The notes: a model not told the origin generated them from the sequence alone. A DNA stretch of 64,000 bases from Nitrospira sp. SG-bin1 (GCA_002083365.1 LVWS01000033.1:496001-560000), one strand, 5' to 3'. Positions 27,150 through 35,858 are shown, numbered from the stretch's first letter. Program-made: numbers and translations.

Positions 27150-27620
27150 TTAACGAGCGAAGTTTGTGCCGGCGAGCTTTTTCGCCACGGTTGTTAAATG
27201 GCGTTGAGCGTCGGCACCTTGAAAACTGAAGGTCAACACAAAACCGGAACACTGGGTGTACCCAGTGCCGCCGGGACCTTTGCCGTTTCGAAAATCACCG
27301 ATGACCATGTCGCTCCCCGTACAAATCGGGAATGTCGTTCGCTTGAACGCCGAGTTCTCCAAATACACATCGATCATTTGTTTGGCCTCCGCCGTCGTCT
27401 CGCTCTGTTGATCGACATGCACGTACACCGACAGCACTTGACCGTTGGACCATTGCCATGCACAACCTTCACCCGTGCCCATCCGAGACTGCACGGCGGT
27501 TAGCGTCGGAGCGGTCAACAGACTGCAGACTTGGGTCGCCATGGGGCTCTCTGCGTAGACGGGTGAAGCCATGAGAAAGCCCCAGAGGGCGATGCAATGT
27601 CTGGGATTCAAGGACCGCAC
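27150..27620 (-). CDS. secreted hypothetical protein
   Basis: 156 residues. Signal peptide (RHCIALWGFLMASPVYAES, cleavage near VYA-ES) then a globular domain with several Cys (TQVCSLL, GEGCAWQWS, PICTGSD, YTQCSGF) that could form two disulfides. It resembles small periplasmic proteins with the DUF3558-like pattern only vaguely. Function unknown. Confidence 0.65.
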   Translation of the reverse strand: MRSLNPRHCIALWGFLMASPVYAESPMATQVCSLLTAPTLTAVQSRMGTGEGCAWQWSNGQVLSVYVHVDQQSETTAEAKQMIDVYLENSAFKRTTFPICTGSDMVIGDFRNGKGPGGTGYTQCSGFVLTFSFQGADAQRHLTTVAKKLAGTNFAR

Positions 27621-28156
27621 CTTACGTGCTGTAACGCTTGCGAAGATGAGTCATGCTGCGCTCCACCGCAATGCGTTGTTCCCAAATCTTCCTCATCGTT
27701 CCATCAGCAGAACGATGAAGTCAATTGTATTCCCTGTGATTTGCCCATTCAATGGTCTACTTGAAGTAACCTGGGCTGGACGCCCGTAGCGGGCAGGCGC
27801 CATACATACTCATGTAAACTGTAAACTGGCGTCGTAGGCACAACGCTGATCTGAGGGATGTTGCTTCACAGGCCCCACCAATTTCGACGCAGCGACCGCG
27901 CATCCTGACGAATTGAGACGCCGGGGCGGTCGGAGCCAAGCCGATCTTTCAGTATTCGATCTGAACATATCACCATTCACCACGTTGACCATCCCACAGG
28001 ACTGGCTGGCCAGGCAGTCCCGCTTGTGCAGCGGAGTTAAGACTGGTTCCCCACCATGTAGGCGATGGTTCAAGACCGACCCCTTGACGGATTTCCCTAT
28101 ACAGCAATATTCTGCTTCGGCGTCCTGCCGTGCTCTCCTTAGCGAAGGTGACCGTC
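27621..28156. other. intergenic region, divergent spacer
   Basis: 536 bp between divergent genes. Contains a short hairpin (GCCCG-TAG-CGGGC near 27,782-27,794). No RNA gene or ORF could be supported on either strand. Confidence 0.35.
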
Positions 28157-29740
28157 ATGCAAGGTAAAGACCCGTTCTTCGCACTCCTCGGTTTATTCAT
28201 CCTTGGTACGACGTTTTTCTTCTGTGGTAAAGGGTCGATTACGGCACCTCCTCCGGTCGCATTGGAAACCCCGGCTGAAATTCCTCCAACGACACCAAAA
28301 CTCATTGAGCCGCCGCCATCGCCACCACCATTGCCGTCGGTATCTGCGCCGGTGAGAGCAGCCGCGATGTCTGGGAACTGGACATGCTGGCTCTGGACGG
28401 TGGTGGGAGCTGGTCTCCTGGGATGGGGAATCAAGGGCGTAGTGCTGGGACCAGTGATAGATGACAAGCGTCGTGAGGTGGAACGCCTCATGAGTAAGGT
28501 CATCATGCTCGCGAATCAACCGCCGGAGGTTCGAACGGTTGAGAAGCGGGTCGAGGTACCGGTCGAACGGGTGGTGCTGAAACGTGTTGAAGTACCGGTG
28601 GAGAAAGTCGTCGATCGGCCGTTCGACAATCCGGAGCAGTTGGCTCGGATCAAGGCATTGGAAGGCGAGGTCGCCGTGATCGCTGGGCTGTTTACGCAGA
28701 TCGCTCAACTCAAACCCTTGTCTTCACAGGTCGGGGAGAGGCGTAGCGAGGGGCGGGTGGTGGTGCCGGTCGACAATCCGGAGCAGCTGGCCCGGATCAA
28801 GGCGTTGGAAGGCGAGGTGGCCGAGATCGCCGATCTTCGTGCGCAGATTGCTGAGCTCCGGGCCGTGGCCTCACAGGCCGGGGAGAAGGTCGTCGAGAAG
28901 CGGATCGAGACTCCCCCTGAGCAGATTGTCGTAAAGAATGAGGACGTGCCGGTTGAAACGATGAGCAAACCAGCCGAGGAGCTACGTCATGCCGGTGCGG
29001 TTGAGTTCTCGGATGAGGGACCAGCGGTCGGAGCGTCGCCCGATGATCTGAAACAGATCCGCGGAGTCGGACCGGCGTTAGAACGGTTTCTCCACAAGCG
29101 GGGCGTCTTGTGGTTCCGCCAAGTGGCGACCTGGAGCCAGACGGACATCGACAAATTCGAGTTCCTCTTGCCTAACTTTGGAGGGCGCATACAACGAGAA
29201 AACTGGGTGCGCAGCGCCCAAGTCGAGCATTACAAGAAGTATAAGCAGTGGCTCGGCGACGGCGAGCCCCCGAGTGTGAGTCCCGATCTTCGTGCGCAGA
29301 TTGCTGAGCTCCGGGCCGTGTCTTCACAGGCCGGGGAGAAGAGTGGCGAGAAGCGGATTGAGACTCTCGCTGAGCAGATTGTCGTAAAGAATGAGGACGT
29401 ACCGGTTGAAACGATGAGCGAAACCGTCGGGGACCTGGATCGTGCCGATGCCGTTGCGCCGTCGGTTGAGGGCCAAGCGGTTGGAGAGTCGCCCGATGAT
29501 CTGAAACAGATCCGCGGGGTCGGTCCGGCATTAGAACGGTTCCTCCACAAACGGGGCGTCTTCTGGTTCAGCCAGGTCGCAACCTGGAGCCAGACGGACA
29601 TCGACAAATTCGAGTTCCTCTTGCCTAACTTTGGGGGGCGCATCCAGCGCGAAAACTGGGTGCGCAGTGCGCAGGTCGAGCACTACAAGAAGTATAAGCA
29701 GTGGCTCGGCGACGATGGGCCCTCAAATACACAGGTTTAG
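28157..29740 (+). CDS. membrane-anchored protein with duplicated helix-hairpin-helix module
   Basis: 527 residues. Two N-terminal hydrophobic segments (FFALLGLFILGTTFFFCGKG; WLWTVVGAGLLGWGIKGVV) flank a Pro-rich loop. Then coiled-coil segments with a duplicated DNPEQLARIKALEGEVA (49-residue offset), and two nearly identical modules of ~65 residues: DDLKQIRGVGPALERFLHKR, FRQVATWSQTDIDKFEF, GGRIQRENWVRSAQVEHY. This module is the helix-hairpin-helix seen at the C-terminus of NADH dehydrogenase NuoE-like and ribosomal-protein L21-fusion proteins, with a probable nucleic-acid or protein-binding role. ATG 28157 is chosen, close to the TM segment. Confidence 0.7.
   Translation: MQGKDPFFALLGLFILGTTFFFCGKGSITAPPPVALETPAEIPPTTPKLIEPPPSPPPLPSVSAPVRAAAMSGNWTCWLWTVVGAGLLGWGIKGVVLGPVIDDKRREVERLMSKVIMLANQPPEVRTVEKRVEVPVERVVLKRVEVPVEKVVDRPFDNPEQLARIKALEGEVAVIAGLFTQIAQLKPLSSQVGERRSEGRVVVPVDNPEQLARIKALEGEVAEIADLRAQIAELRAVASQAGEKVVEKRIETPPEQIVVKNEDVPVETMSKPAEELRHAGAVEFSDEGPAVGASPDDLKQIRGVGPALERFLHKRGVLWFRQVATWSQTDIDKFEFLLPNFGGRIQRENWVRSAQVEHYKKYKQWLGDGEPPSVSPDLRAQIAELRAVSSQAGEKSGEKRIETLAEQIVVKNEDVPVETMSETVGDLDRADAVAPSVEGQAVGESPDDLKQIRGVGPALERFLHKRGVFWFSQVATWSQTDIDKFEFLLPNFGGRIQRENWVRSAQVEHYKKYKQWLGDDGPSNTQV
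28832..29737 (+). repeat. tandem 453-bp duplication
   Basis: Two direct copies (28832-29284 and 29285-29737) each encode an LRAQIAELRAVxSQAGEK coiled-coil stretch followed by the helix-hairpin-helix module. The ends are nearly identical at DNA level, while the middle (acidic linker) has diverged, pointing to a fairly recent in-frame duplication of 151 codons. Confidence 0.85.
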
Positions 29741-29746
29741 GCAACA

Positions 29747-29944
29747 CTACACCGCGATTTCTATCTCTCGCACTTCTTGTCCTTTGATTTCCTCGTCGAC
29801 GGCGGCCAAGTATTCGCGGATGGCGTCCTGGATGTTTTGAATCGCTTCTTGTTCGGTCGTGCCTTGTGACCAGCAACCTGGAAGCCCGGGGACGGAGACG
29901 GCATAACTTTCTTCTGATTTGTGCAAAGCGACTCGATATTTCAT
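29747..29944 (-). CDS. HicB-family antitoxin-like protein
   Basis: 65 residues, MKYRVALHKSEESYAVSVPG then LPGCWSQGTTEQEAIQNIQD and IREYLAAVDEE: the HicB partial RNase H-like fold. No C-terminal DNA-binding domain is present, and no HicA toxin (small dsRBD protein) is found directly beside it. ATG 29944 is chosen over an upstream start at 29998. Convergent with the helix-hairpin-helix gene, 6 bp from its stop. Confidence 0.75.
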   Translation of the reverse strand: MKYRVALHKSEESYAVSVPGLPGCWSQGTTEQEAIQNIQDAIREYLAAVDEEIKGQEVREIEIAV

Positions 29945-30059
29945 ATCAGCCTCGTATCTACAACGCGTCTTGCCTGCTCCAGCAAGCAGTGTAGGCATCC
30001 GATCGCCGAAAGTCCAGGGCTAGAGCGATTGTTCTCAGTTGAACTCAAATCAATGGAAA

Positions 30060-30185
30060 TCACAGATTGCGCGGGCCTAGCGGCAGTACGGGTATCGGCT
30101 GCGTGAGATCGCCGACCATCTGGGCGTGCATGAGGCCACGGGGAGCCGGCGGCTCAAGCGGGCTGAAGCCCGGTATGCGTCGTAG
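30060..30185 (+). pseudogene. remnant of a transposase C-terminal HTH
   Basis: Frame reading RQYGYRLREIADHLGVHEAT then GSRRLKRAEARYAS and a stop, preceded by an in-frame stop (IARA*). It matches the C-terminal helix-turn-helix of REP-associated (Y1) transposases, which usually ends YGYxxxEIAxxLGVHYxTVSR. Only this tail remains. The nearby phrase GCAAGACCTGACCCC (30388-30402) is also typical of such element ends. Confidence 0.55.
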
Positions 30186-30475
30186 CGCAGGTGGTTCCTA
30201 TCCCTGTGTCCCTCGCCTCCGTCACCTAGCGTGAGAGCGGTTGTCAGATCGTCCCCCGCCCGCATGGCTAGGGTCGCAAGCAGCGGGCGTTGACAGGCGG
30301 TCTTTGCTTGCCTTCTCAACGTCATCTCGTACAATCCCAGCAAGCATCGTAGAGATGGATGGGATGAAGGCGAGGTGCATGATTGCAAGACCTGACCCCA
30401 ACTACGTGGATCCGTGCGCCTCATGGTCATGTCGGGCCCGTAGATCATATTCCAATTAGGGGTAACTAATACGCC
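30186..30475. other. non-coding spacer with mobile-element traces
   Basis: About 290 bp after the transposase remnant with no supported gene. It contains the GCAAGACCTGACCCC phrase noted above. It leads into the AT-rich RHS-island genes. Confidence 0.35.
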
Positions 30476-30814
30476 ATGACACAACTCCAGACTCGACTTC
30501 GCGATGTATGTCGGCAGCTTGGGATACGCATAATTGTTCCTTTCAAGCTTGAGTTGATTGGTGGCCATACAATTTTGGCCCAGGCACTCCTACCCCAACT
30601 TGGCTCAGCGCAGGGAATGATCATAGTAACTAGCATTTCAGATCTCTCCGGGAAAGAAAATGAGTTGGTTGAAATGGGGTTTGGTTATAGTGTTTTGGAT
30701 GAGCCTTCTTCCGATATTGATTATCGGGTAGACGGCTGCATAAGGATGTTTTCTGACTGGGGATGGGCTTCCGATGAAGCAAAACCTGATTGGTTGTTGG
30801 ACCAAGAAGAGTAG
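30476..30814 (+). CDS. hypothetical protein, candidate orphan immunity protein
   Basis: 112 residues, acidic, no signal peptide, ending DWGWASDEAKPDWLLDQEE. Not assigned to a family. Its low G+C, small size, acidic charge and position immediately before the RHS core gene are what one expects of an immunity gene left over from an earlier toxin tip of the same RHS locus. This role is inference from context. Confidence 0.5.
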   Translation: MTQLQTRLRDVCRQLGIRIIVPFKLELIGGHTILAQALLPQLGSAQGMIIVTSISDLSGKENELVEMGFGYSVLDEPSSDIDYRVDGCIRMFSDWGWASDEAKPDWLLDQEE

Positions 30815-30865
30815 AAAAACCAATAAGTGGAGAGAGAAAGAAAATAGGGACAAGCTGAATTTCCG

Positions 30866-32761
30866 ATGAGAGCCGTAGCTGAACAAGAACCGATAGGTGC
30901 TGAGCAAATTGCAGATAGGTCTGCTCACATGCCTCACATTACCGACGCCCTCAGCGGCGTCACCGGCTTCACCTACGATCCCAACGGCAATCTGCTCACG
31001 CTGACCGACGCGAAGAACCAGACCACGACCTACACCTACGACAACATGGACCGGCTCAAGACTCGGAAGGATGCCCTGCCGGCCCGTCCCGCCGAAAGCT
31101 ATGACTATGATCTGGCCGGCAATCTCACGCGCTTCACGGATCGCAAGAACCAGCAGACGAACTTTGTGTACGACGCACTGGATCGCCAAACGAGCACCAG
31201 CTATGCCGACGGCACCAGCGTGACTGCCGTCTATGATGCGGTGGGCAACGTGATGAAGCTGACGGACAGCGCCTCCGGCGCCATCGACTGGACCTACGAT
31301 GTCCTGGATCGGGTCACGCAGGAAGTCACGCCGCAGGGGATCGTCACCTACACCTATGACGCGATCGGTCAACGGCTCACCATGCGGGCCAATGCCCAGC
31401 CACCGGTGTCCTACACCTACGACGCCAATTCGCAGCTCTCCCAAGTCACTCAAGGCCCACTCTCAGCGACCTTGACGCACGATGCGTTGGATCGGCGCAC
31501 ACAATTGCAACGGTCCAACGGGGTCACGACGACGTACAACTATGATCCGGCTTCACGACTGTTGGGGATCACACACGCCAAAGGCACCACCACGCTGGAG
31601 CAGCTCACACACAACTTTGATCCAGCGGACAACAAGAACCAAGTCACCCAGCTGATTCAGAATGCCACAGCCCTCCCGCCTGCCGTGACGGCGGCCTATA
31701 ACGCCGTGAATGCGCAGATTCAATTCAACAGCGGGACGCTGGGCTATGACAACAACGGCAATCTGACCAACGACGGCACCAACACCTATACCTGGGATGC
31801 GCGCGATCGCTTGATCGTCATCAGCGGAGGCACCAGCGCCACCTTTAGCTATGATGCGCTAGACCGCCGCATTGCCAAGACCATCAACGGGGCGACCTCG
31901 ACCTTCCTGTATGACGGCGCGGATGTCGTCACTGAATCCGGCGCCGCGAATGCCAGCTACCTGAGCACGCTGAATATCGATGAGCCGATTGTCCGGCAGA
32001 CTCCCGGTGGTAATGAGTACTACCACACGGACGACCTTGGCTCGACGCTGGCCCTGACCAATGACACCGGGGCGGTGACGACGACCTATGCCTATAGTCC
32101 ATTCGGCGCAACGACCGTGAATGGTCTATCCACGAATCCCATACAGTTCACGGGCCGGGAAAACGATGGCAATGGCCTCTACTATTACCGCGCTCGGTAC
32201 TACAACTCCTCACACAGCCGGTTCTTAAGCGAAGATCCGCTGGAGTTTGACGCCGGTGATCCCAACCTGTATGCCTACGTCTTCAACAACCCGACGAACT
32301 TCATCGACCCATTCGGCGAAAAGATCAGAATCCCAGGGCCGATCAAGCAGTGTCTCCTTGGGATGCTGAAGGCGGCGGGTATTGATCTCGCTAAGCGGAA
32401 ATCAGCGACTGATCCCGATACACTAGCGGATGCGGCTCAGGGGTGCGGGGGAGGAGGGAAGAGTGGTACGCCTCCTAAGGTCAAGGTCAAAGAGGGGACA
32501 TATGAATTCAAGACCAGGGATGGGAAAACCTATGTCGGACAAAGCGGTGACATTCCGGCAAGGCTTGAGCAGCATCGAAGATCGGGGAAGCTACCTGAAG
32601 GTAACGAGGTAAAGGTGACCGAAGTACTAGGTGGAAAAACCACGCGGGAAATCGCCGAACAAAATCGGATTAGGGAATTAGGTGGCATTGGAAGTGGCAA
32701 TTTGGCAAACCAACGAAATCCTATAGGTCCAAAAAGAAGACATCTTCTCTCGGGTGAGTAG
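30866..32761 (+). CDS. RHS-repeat protein with C-terminal GIY-YIG-like nuclease toxin
   Basis: 631 residues. A short unrelated leader is followed by YD repeats (YDPNGNLLTLTDAKNQTTTY, YDALDRQTS and others) and the RHS core end (YYYRARYYNSSHSRFLSEDP then LYAYVFNNPTNFIDPFG), after which the variable tip begins (~residue 485). The last ~90 residues read GTYEFKTRDGKTYVGQSGDI, PARLEQHR, and later REIAEQNRIRELGG: a GIY-YIG nuclease pattern with Tyr, Arg (ARLEQH) and Glu (AEQ) at expected places. The N-terminal cell-envelope/secretion part is missing, so this is an orphan or displaced cassette. The tip is AT-richer than the core. Confidence 0.8.
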   Translation: MRAVAEQEPIGAEQIADRSAHMPHITDALSGVTGFTYDPNGNLLTLTDAKNQTTTYTYDNMDRLKTRKDALPARPAESYDYDLAGNLTRFTDRKNQQTNFVYDALDRQTSTSYADGTSVTAVYDAVGNVMKLTDSASGAIDWTYDVLDRVTQEVTPQGIVTYTYDAIGQRLTMRANAQPPVSYTYDANSQLSQVTQGPLSATLTHDALDRRTQLQRSNGVTTTYNYDPASRLLGITHAKGTTTLEQLTHNFDPADNKNQVTQLIQNATALPPAVTAAYNAVNAQIQFNSGTLGYDNNGNLTNDGTNTYTWDARDRLIVISGGTSATFSYDALDRRIAKTINGATSTFLYDGADVVTESGAANASYLSTLNIDEPIVRQTPGGNEYYHTDDLGSTLALTNDTGAVTTTYAYSPFGATTVNGLSTNPIQFTGRENDGNGLYYYRARYYNSSHSRFLSEDPLEFDAGDPNLYAYVFNNPTNFIDPFGEKIRIPGPIKQCLLGMLKAAGIDLAKRKSATDPDTLADAAQGCGGGGKSGTPPKVKVKEGTYEFKTRDGKTYVGQSGDIPARLEQHRRSGKLPEGNEVKVTEVLGGKTTREIAEQNRIRELGGIGSGNLANQRNPIGPKRRHLLSGE

Positions 32762-32769
32762 GTTGAACG

Positions 32770-33606
32770 ATGAGATATGAGCTTGAGCCAGGGAGATTTG
32801 GGATGCGCATGGTTCTGAGATCCATGTGGACCGACGAGCTACTGGCGCCCTTTATGGAGAACGATGTCCGAGAGCTGGAACTCAACTATGCAAAAGGATG
32901 GAAAGTCCAAAATCTAGAGTTTCTGAATCATCTACCCAATCTCCTGTGTCTAGATCTTGGACACTTCACCATTGAAGACATTTCACCCATCCATGTACTG
33001 CACGACTTGAAAGCGCTCCAAATTGAGACTTACTGCAAAACAAAAATTGATTTTTCTCAATTTCCTAAACTGGAGGAAGTAGCACTGGAGTGGAGAAAAG
33101 GAGCCGAGTCGCTTTTTGAGTGCTCGCAATTGCGAAAAGTCTTCGTAAATCGGCTCAAGGCGGAAAGTCTTAGCGTGTTTAAGAAACTCACCAGTTTAAC
33201 TTCGCTCAGGGTGTACAACTCCTCGATTAAATCAATTGGTACGATTGTCATTCCAACGCTCACGACGTTGGAAATCGCCAATGCCAGAAAACTTGCCTCA
33301 CTGAAAGGCATCGAGGGCTTCCCCAACCTTACCCGCCTTGTCATTGAGGGATGTCGTGCAATACGCAGTATTGATCCCTTGTCGATTCTGAAGCAGCTTG
33401 AAGTCCTTACTGTGGCCAACGACGGGGAAATTCAATCATTTAAGCCTCTTGCTGGTTTGAAAAAACTGAGGGAGGTTCATTTCTACGAATCCACAAACAT
33501 CGAAGATGGTGATCTTACACCATTGAAGCAAGTACCCGGCTTAGTAAAGGTCTCCTTCCAAGAGCGCAAACACTATAACTTGAAGCGGAAAGATTTTGAG
33601 CTTTGA
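32770..33606 (+). CDS. leucine-rich-repeat-like protein, candidate immunity protein
   Basis: 278 residues, no signal peptide. Consecutive ~21-24-residue units with LPNLLCLDLGHFTIEDISP, LHDLKALQIE, LTSLTSLRVYNSSIKSI, FPNLTRLVIEGCRAIRSIDP, LKKLREVHF: an LRR-type solenoid. It starts 8 bp after the toxin gene stop and shares its low G+C, the standard position of an immunity gene for an RHS toxin. Pairing with the GIY-YIG-like tip is inferred from position only. Confidence 0.7.
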   Translation: MRYELEPGRFGMRMVLRSMWTDELLAPFMENDVRELELNYAKGWKVQNLEFLNHLPNLLCLDLGHFTIEDISPIHVLHDLKALQIETYCKTKIDFSQFPKLEEVALEWRKGAESLFECSQLRKVFVNRLKAESLSVFKKLTSLTSLRVYNSSIKSIGTIVIPTLTTLEIANARKLASLKGIEGFPNLTRLVIEGCRAIRSIDPLSILKQLEVLTVANDGEIQSFKPLAGLKKLREVHFYESTNIEDGDLTPLKQVPGLVKVSFQERKHYNLKRKDFEL

Positions 33607-33713
33607 GGACACAATAAGTGGTCGAGCATGATTTCTTGATAGCACATTGGATCAGTGAAGAGATCGGGCTGGGAAGAAAACCTTATGAATCGGATATGGT
33701 ACAGGTGACACGG

Positions 33714-34967
33714 ATGCGATGGAAGACAGGAGTTTGGGCTGGCTTTTTATGGGTGATCGTACTGCTCTTGAGCCCCGTATCGGTCTTGGCCGACCAGACC
33801 CAATACATCTATGATGATCTCGGCCGACTCTCGCAGGTCATCGACGGGCAGGGCAACGTCGCGACGTATACCTACGATGCCGTCGGTAATCTCCTCTCCA
33901 TCACGCGCAACACGGGAGGCATCGGCGCGCCGACAATCACGGCCTTTACGCCGAACACGGGCAATGCGGGAACCTCCGTCAACGTTTCGCTGACCGGTAC
34001 GAATCTGACCGGCGCGTCGCTCGCCACGAGTAATTCCGGCATTCTCGTCCGCAATGTCGTGACGACCCCAACCTCGATCACCGCCACGTTCCAAATTGCC
34101 TTTAGTGCGGCTGCTGGACCCGCGACCGTCACCGTGACGACGACGACCGGTTCGGCTACGACGAGCTTCTCCGTGAATGCCTCCGCGCCCGTCCTCTCGG
34201 CTTTGTCGCCGACCTCCGGGCCCGTTACGCGATTGGTCACGATCACCGGGAATGGGTTCAGCACCACGGCGGGCTTGAATCAAATCGCCTTCAATGGGGT
34301 GACCGCTACGACGCTTTCTGCCACTTCGACCACACTCACGACGCAAGTGCCCAGCGGTGCTACGACTGGGCCTGTGACCGTGACAGTGGGAGGCTTGGCT
34401 TCGAATGGGCTGAATTTCACCGTTGCCAATGCGGGACCCCCACCGGCACTCACGTCGGTTTCACCGAATGTCGGCTCAGTGCAGGGCGGCCAGCAGACGA
34501 CGTTGACGGGTACGGGCTTCATCGCTGGTACGACCGTCAAGATCGGCAACAAGCCGGCCTCGGTCCTCACGCTCGTGTCCGCGACGAGCATGATCGTGCA
34601 AGTTCCCGCGTCCGTGGTCGGGCCGGCCGATGTGGTGGTGACGAATACGAACGGCGACGCCGTGCTGCAGAACGGCTATACCTATGTGGCGGGAGCGCCG
34701 CAGCGGATCGGAGCGATCACCCCCACCATGGGGCTGATCAACCTTCCACGCAACACCCCAGTGACCGTGTCGTTCTCTCGTCCCGTCGATCGGACCACGA
34801 TTACCACAAGTACCTTTGCGTTTACTCAGGGCGCGACGCCAGTGGCCGGGACCTTTACCTTCGAGTTCGGCGATACGGTGGGGATATTCTTGCCAATCGA
34901 TCTGTTGCTACATCATTTCCCTGCCTTCCGCCGGTTTGACTCCCCGAAAACCCTTGTGATAGCGTAA
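33714..34967 (+). CDS. truncated RHS/YD-repeat protein N-terminus with IPT/TIG domains
   Basis: 417 residues. Signal peptide MRWKTGVWAGFLWVIVLLLS (then PVSVLA), one YD-repeat unit (YIYDDLGRLSQVIDGQGNVA, then TYTYDAVGNLLSIT), then three IPT/TIG-like Ig domains (PTITAFTPNTGNAGTSVNVS; PVLSALSPTSGP; LTSVSPNVGSVQGGQQTTL) and the beginning of a Big-like domain (ITPTMGLINLPRNTPVTVSF). The frame then changes character abruptly (GIFLPIDLLLHHFPAFRRFD) and stops at 34967, so the original long RHS protein was cut at about 34,880. The start is ATG 33714, behind an AGGTGAC site. Confidence 0.7.
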   Translation: MRWKTGVWAGFLWVIVLLLSPVSVLADQTQYIYDDLGRLSQVIDGQGNVATYTYDAVGNLLSITRNTGGIGAPTITAFTPNTGNAGTSVNVSLTGTNLTGASLATSNSGILVRNVVTTPTSITATFQIAFSAAAGPATVTVTTTTGSATTSFSVNASAPVLSALSPTSGPVTRLVTITGNGFSTTAGLNQIAFNGVTATTLSATSTTLTTQVPSGATTGPVTVTVGGLASNGLNFTVANAGPPPALTSVSPNVGSVQGGQQTTLTGTGFIAGTTVKIGNKPASVLTLVSATSMIVQVPASVVGPADVVVTNTNGDAVLQNGYTYVAGAPQRIGAITPTMGLINLPRNTPVTVSFSRPVDRTTITTSTFAFTQGATPVAGTFTFEFGDTVGIFLPIDLLLHHFPAFRRFDSPKTLVIA

Positions 34968-35067
34968 GTTTCTTCGTGGATGCCGGTGGACTCCGGTGGA
35001 ATAGAGTGTCTGTGATGGGTTCGAAACGATGTTACAACCACCTAACCTAAGGTGGTGAGGAGTTGAT

Positions 35068-35799
35068 ATGAAGTTCGTCTGTTTGAACTGCGAAACATAT
35101 ATGAGTCTTGAGAAGGTGGAGAAGCCGGAGGAGGGCTCGCTCGGTGTCTTTTTCGCATGCCCTTCTTGTAGTGCCAAGTTCTCGATGGTGACCAATGCCG
35201 GTGAAACGAACATGATGAATGCATTGGGGTTAAAGCTGGGTGCCAAGGTTGAGCCGGCGGCGTCCATGGAAGGGTTGCGGGCTCTCGCGGGAAACGGCCA
35301 AACCGCTCCTGCTATGAACAAGCCTACCCAGAGTGGGCCGACAGTATCCGCCACCACTGCCTCACCTGCGAAAGCTGGGGAAAAGGCGAGTGGCTGTCCG
35401 TTCTCGGCGATGGTAGCTGAGATGGGGTTGACGAGCTCCGGTAAGCCAGCCAACGAGGGGGCTTCCCCGTCTGAGTTCACGTGGACGGCCGATGCCAAGG
35501 AAAAGCTTGACCGGCTTCCGGCTTTTGTCAAACCGATGGTGCAGGGAAGCGTCGAGGCTTATGCGCGCAAGCAGGGTTTTAAGACCATCACGCTGCAAGT
35601 CATGGACGATTCAAAGAATGATTCGCCCAACGGCATGATATGGTCTCGGGAGGCCGAACAACGGCTCGACAATATCCCGGATTTCATCCGCCCCATGGCG
35701 CGCAAAGAGGTTGAACGGATGGCCAAGGAGCGCGGATTGTCGACGATCACAGCGCAAGTGATGGATGAGGCCAAAGAGAAGTTCATGAAGTTCATGTAA
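35068..35799 (+). CDS. PCP_red-domain protein with zinc ribbon, two copies
   Basis: 243 residues. An N-terminal zinc ribbon (CLNC at 5-8, CPSC at 31-34), a linker with CPF, then two ~45-residue PCP_red units (FTWTADAKEKLDRLPAFVKP and IWSREAEQRLDNIPDFIRPM, each followed by a KQGFKTITLQVM/ERGLSTITAQVM helix-strand). PCP_red is the C-terminal domain of light-independent protochlorophyllide reductase subunit ChlB/BchB; here it occurs without the rest of the enzyme, so the function is not chlorophyll synthesis by itself. A related four-copy protein lies at 49,738. Confidence 0.8.
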   Translation: MKFVCLNCETYMSLEKVEKPEEGSLGVFFACPSCSAKFSMVTNAGETNMMNALGLKLGAKVEPAASMEGLRALAGNGQTAPAMNKPTQSGPTVSATTASPAKAGEKASGCPFSAMVAEMGLTSSGKPANEGASPSEFTWTADAKEKLDRLPAFVKPMVQGSVEAYARKQGFKTITLQVMDDSKNDSPNGMIWSREAEQRLDNIPDFIRPMARKEVERMAKERGLSTITAQVMDEAKEKFMKFM

Positions 35800-35823
35800 C
35801 GACGGGATTCATTGTGGACATAG

Positions 35824-35858
35824 AAAAGGCCCATCCGGCCGGCTGGATGGGCCTTTTT
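35824..35858 (+). terminator. rho-independent terminator
   Basis: A 13-bp stem (AAAAGGCCCATCC paired with GGATGGGCCTTTT) with loop GGCCGGCT, followed by Ts. Strong terminator just after the PCP_red gene; the symmetric A and T tracts could act in both directions. Confidence 0.9.

Noticed and set aside
28010..28090. Possible tRNA-like segment (GGTTCAAGACCGACCCC)
   Set aside because: Only the T-arm-like phrase is present; no acceptor, D-arm or anticodon arm can be built around it.
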